From assembly GCA_021014325.1 (NCBI GenBank), contig CM037461.1, positions 3,187,501 through 3,251,500 of the forward strand: 64,000 bases of DNA, given 5' to 3'. The position numbers and the translations under genes are program-made. This DNA comes from Plazaster borealis (Eukaryota; Echinodermata; Asteroidea; Forcipulatida; Labidiasteridae). Of this stretch, positions 55,601-61,600 are shown one piece after another (the stretch's first letter is position 1; each line of letters starts with the position of its first letter). The notes under the pieces were generated by a model. That model was not told the origin of the DNA. It made no database searches and saw only the letters and a list, made by a program, of their open reading frames with translations.

Positions 55601-58600
55601 CAATGTTCCCATATTTAACGAAATTAACAGTGTACATGTTCCGTCCCAACTTGACAATCGTCCCAACTATAGTTGGGACTGGTCCCAACTTGAGTGTTCA
55701 AGTTGGGGCGTCCCAACTGTAGTTGGGATCGCCCATAGAACTCTACAGTAGAGTTCTATGGGTGATCCAGGCTGTACAGGATAGCATCCGCGAAAGGAAC
55801 CGTGATCGATTTCAGGACTACAACATGCGGGCGTGGATCTCTCCCACAACAACTTGTTTATTGAGCCCAGTTTTGGCTTTAGAATAGCAGATAAGTGTGA
55901 AATGTGCCATTATGCATGTTATGTGCCCGTGGTTTTGGTGCCAAAACCTTCACCCCCCCCCCCAAAAAAAAGAAGGTAGGAATAATTACTCCCCTGAAAA
56001 AGTCTACTGTTTTGATCGACCTTAATTTTTTCTTTTTCTTTTTTCTGGGATTCTGCTAGTGCTATCACAAACAACCAACCTGCAAATATGCAGATGAGAT
56101 ATCTCCCCTGCTTGCTCCTAGTCCTAGTACCCTGTACAATTACTACTGTCCCAACTACAGTCAGACAGTTGGGACGCCCCAACTTGAACACTCAAGTTGG
56201 GACCAGTCCCAACTATAGTTGGGACGATTGTCAAGTTGGGGCGGAACAGCCACACTCTTTTATATTTTACAGAAGTAGGGCTACCCCCTGAAATCCTCTA
56301 AAAGAATTCCTGATATCCCAGAATGAAGATACAATAATTATAGGGGGTGGGGCAAGGGGGGGGGGGGTGCACCACCCGTCCATGAGTCATGACCATGGTC
56401 ACGGTGGACCATGCCATATCAGTTGTCTCAAGCACCAAATGGGCGCAGTAGGCCTACAGTTTCCATCAAGACAAGACAAGAAACATCTTTCTGGAATAGA
56501 CCTTTCTTTTGTTTACAAATAAACAGTCACTATTTTGTATTTTTTAAAGAGGCCTTGCACACAGCACACACCCATGACACCCGACTCAACATGGCTTGGC
56601 CAAAATTTTCCCGAGACAAGAACTTGAAAAAAGAAAAAAACACCAACATGACCCAACACCAGAGTTATATCACGCCAATGAATCTAGAACCAATCTCCAT
56701 TATTTAGTCGCTCCTTTAACTTACATATCCCGATATGGTCTCATCTTCAGATCCGCTCAAAGGAAGAATATCAGTCGATATGAAACCTTGAAGTGCCAGC
56801 TGTAAATCCGCTTGTGAACACCCATCGGAATCATCGACACGGCGCCACCAATCGGCAGGAAACCATCCAGGTAGCAGCCATACGTGAGTCTTTCCGTACA
56901 TGCCTTGGTTGAACGCCTTTGAAATAAAAAATTAACACATTATTTTAAATAACATTTCGAAAAATGAAAACAGTTTGTCTTTTTTTAAATAATATGCCCA
57001 GTATCGAGCGGTAGTTATTATTTATTTACTTTATTTTAAATATTTCTGGTTTAGACCTTTCTTTTGTTTACAAATGGCCACCATTTTTTATTTGGGAGGC
57101 CAAGTTCAGTATGACACCGGCTTGACAAAAATGTGCCCGTTTTATAAGACATACAACCTCTTTTTTTATGAGTAGGTTTACGTTTTGTTTTGGATAGTCA
57201 TAATGTTTTTTATCCGTAATTTGTTTATCAACTTGGTAGCAATTTTGGTCAAAATAATAAACTGTTTTATTCTTTGCAGTAGGCCTATATGCCACACATA
57301 CTTTCGCCAACCACGGTTTGACAAGCTTGCGGATAACTGCAAAAGAAAGTCTACCACGGGCTACGCTAAAATCGTCCCCATGGACCTACTCAAATCGACT
57401 ATCAACTCACGAAGATAAATGTATCCAATAATTAACTTTGCATGATGCCATCGGACTGTCGTCCACTGTCCGTTTTTAATTAAATAATCAGTTCTCCGCC
57501 ATTTTTAATTTGTTTCATTAATCAAAAAAATTCAACATTCCCCATCTACACCTCAGCCAAATAGCATGGTAAACTATCCGAGGTCTTTTTCACACACAAA
57601 AATTCCATCAATGTCCAGCTCTCCCGGAATCCCCATAGGAATTGTACAGCAGTTACTTGACCTTGGGTCAACAGCCACTATAACTGGGTGAAATGCACCA
57701 TTATAGTTTCAAGATGGCTTTTTGCTACTTGTACAATGGCTGTAAGCAGCCACCTGATTGTTTATTTGGAAGAATTGAGTAGGGTCCATATCTAATGGCT
57801 TGTGCCATTTGAAAGTGATTGGGTTCTCCACAAAAATGAATTACACGCTAACACAAACGGACAGTAGCCTAGGCTTGATGGCGTAAGCGTGTGATTTTTT
57901 TTGATGGTGTCACACTTTTTCTTTCTTTTAAAGGCCGTAGAAGATGATAACAGTGCCAATTTCACAGAGAGTGTTCTCAATAATGCTAAAGCAAAGTGTG
58001 ATGTCACATACAAATAATCACTTCTGTATTTTGCATGTAGAATGAGTGTATGGGGGTGTCACGTAAACCGATAGGCCTACAGTACAGCAGCCTGATGCAG
58101 TACAAAGGTCCAACCAGGCGAATCCAGGGTCAAACTAGACCCATTTCAGGTCAGTCATATGGTTTACCCAATTGTAGGCGTGTCAGCCCTAGTCTTTATC
58201 CCAACGCCCGAAGGTTCCAAAATTTACCTCCACACCATCCAAGACACATGTTTTATGTGCATTTCCCAAAATTAATAAAGTGAATTCTTCACATGCCCAG
58301 CTATTGTCTGGGTATTTGAGCCTTACTTTCGTTGTATAATTATTTATGTTCTAATTAGTGACAAGAACTGATGGATCCACTTATCAGAGGGGTCGATCTG
58401 GGTAGGTGGGCTATTTTGACATTGTGATATTGCACTAAAATGTGAAAAATACACAACTCTGGGACCTGATGACGACCCCCCCCCCCGCCCCCCGATATGT
58501 GGAATGGTCCAGTCTAGTATATCAAGGAGTTTGGCTCCCCCAGGTCATTGCACTTTTGAAAAACTGACGAAATAATCAAAATGTGTCATGATAATAATGG

Positions 58601-61600
58601 CACGCCTTCATTAAGGGTTTTAATTGAACCACCAGAGAGTCTACAACGGGCAGAATTGCTGGCACAGTTTGGCATGAATCAGTAGCCTATCGCGTGTGAC
58701 TCGTTTTTACATGCCAGTACGTGTCATTCGTTTTAGGCCTACTTGTCAAAATTAAATTTCATTTATTAAAGGCACTGTACACGTTTGGTAATACATTGTG
58801 AGAAACGACTCCTTCTGAAGTTACGTAGTTTTTTGAGAAAACGAGGTAATTTCTCACTGAAATAATTTGAATCTGAAAAAGACTTCTGGTCAGAAGTCTT
58901 TTTCAGGCATCTGAAAGCACACAAATTTGTGCAACAAGGGTGCTTTATCTTTCATTAATTTCTTGCAACTTCGATGACCAATTGAGCCAAACATTTTACA
59001 GGTTTGTTATTTTATGCATAATGTTGGGATACACCAAGTGAGAATACTGGTTTTTGACAATATTACCAAACTTGTCCACTGCCTTTAACTCTGGTTGTGA
59101 AGCCAAGGACACTCAGAAAAGCGAACTCAATCACTATACTAGCCAAGAACCCCCATGGAGAGAAGAAAAGGAAGGAAGTTTCAGTTTTAGATGTGGGAGG
59201 AAAACCCCGAAGAATTATTCCAGGGAAAACCCACGCAGTCAGGTAGGGACTGAAAACCCAATCCACATGGTGCCCCTGGCGTGATTTGAACCGGGGTCCT
59301 AGAGGTGGGAGGCGAGGAAAGACACCACTACACCAACCCAATCACCCAAGAAATAATGTAATTTAGATGAATAACAGATACGTTCGACGTTCGGTATACC
59401 GAATTCACATTTTTCACAAAAAATCAGGGGTTATTGTGCTTTTTTCTGAAGAAAAACTTAACATAATTCTCGTTTTAGTTCTCCTGTATAAATCTGAGAT
59501 GATTTGAACTGCCCAGGGCAACAGACAACGACAGCATTGCACTATGCATGGAGTACAGAGATCCGAGGTCACTCCAAAATTAACTTATTCATAATTGAAT
59601 CGTCCATACAGAATCGACGGAATAAGTAACTGGTAACGCGCATCTGGAGACCGCGGAGGTGTATTTATAACTCTCCGTCGGTCTCGCAGTCTCTCTCGTG
59701 ATTTGAGTCTGCTTTCAAATTAAAACTCTCTGGAGAAGCGTTTAGAGAAAATGAAACTTCATCCAACTCTCGAGAATTGAATTCGAAAAAAGGAAAAATG
59801 TGTGGAGATAAATATTACTGACATTAAGATTCAAGGTATTATACATCCTATGAGTTTCTGAATAGGTAACTTCATTTCTGCCCTCCAGTTTTCAATTAAC
59901 TCAAAATCTAACCACTCTGTGAAAAATCCATTAAGTTAGGTGGTCATTTTTTGGGGGAGAAAACACTAACAATTTTCCGGGATTTTGCGTAATTAAGACA
60001 TTAAGACTCTATTAAAGGTGAGTTTCTGGAAATATTACTTCATTTCTCCAGTTTCCAATTAACTCAAAAACTAACCACTTTGTGAAAAAACATCAAACTA
60101 TGCAGGTAATTATTTTGGTGAAAACAACCAAAACTTTTCCGGGATTTTGCATAATCATGATAATAATAACGGAGTCTTACATAGCACCCTATAACTGCAA
60201 AAACTGGGGTGTTAAAATTTACACAATGGATGTTGTCACCTGATAGATACCGAAGAGAGAATCAAAATTAACATCATAGGGTGTTAAAATACCACAATTG
60301 TAATTGTTTTGGCATAAATTAGTGTCATGTTAACACCCTATGGTGTACATTTTGATTATTTTTGGTATCTATAATGTGACAACATTCATGGTGTCAATTT
60401 TAACACCCCGGTTGTTGCAATGAGGTACCCAGGGCGCTTGAACAAAGAGAAACATCTAAGAAAGGTTTTAGAGATTTTTGAATTATGAGACCGATTTATG
60501 TAGCGCCTTATAAGGGTTGACAAGGTGCTGCGGTGCACTCAGCAGCCATTGCCAGACACACCGGGGCAAACCCCTTCTCATTATCATATTGTGCTTATTT
60601 TGATTGCGGCAATCGAATCAAGACGGTCATTAAAAGGCACTGTACACGTTTGGTAACTACTCAAAATATGTATTAGCGTAAAAACTGACTTGCTAACGAG
60701 CAACAGAGAGCTGTTGATAGTATAAAATATTGTGAGAAACGACTCCCTCTGAAGTAACGTAGTTTTTGAGAAAGAGGTAATTTCTCACTGAAATAATAAA
60801 AACTTCTTGCAAGGAGTTTTTATTCCTATCTGAAAGCACACACATTTGTACAACAAGGGTGTTTTTTCTTACATCATTTTCTTGCAACTTCGATGACCAA
60901 TTGAACCCCAATTTTCACAGGCTTGTTATTTTACGCATAATGTTCTGATACACCAAGTCACCAAGTGAGAACACTGGTCTTTGACAATTACCAAACGTGT
61001 ACAGTGCCTTTAAAATTGGGGACTTTCGACTTGTCACTTTGTAAAAACAAAGAAATGAATGCACATTTCTTCCCAATATTTCTTTTACATTTCCAACATA
61101 CAGCTCGCCTGTTATTTTTGATAAGCATTATCATCTAAAAGCGTTTATCAGCATTGACGAACTTTGAAGAAGGTACCGTACTAAATTCAAAATAATAACA
61201 AAGAAGACGGTCTGATTGATTTTTTCCGCTTTCATTTTGGTGTCGATTAAAGTACGTTTTTGTTTAATGCTCATGGAAGATTTCCGGAATTAAAAATATC
61301 TCTGCATACAGTGACACGCTTCCTTTGAAATGGCCTCGGGTCGAACGGGAATATAGCGGCCCTAATAATATAAAAACCTCATTAAAAACACATTAGGCGC
61401 CCGCGCAGACAGTCATTACAGTTAATATATTCATGTAATCAAATTATGCTAATTTATATAGTACGTAAACGTCCAGGTGGGCCCCAGCTTTAACTGAAAA
61501 ACAAAACAAAAAAACAGAGGCTATATAACCCGGTTGCTGCCGGTGTCCCAGGGAAATCTGTCCCCCGGAGATTCTGTCCCCATACGGGAAATTAACATGG

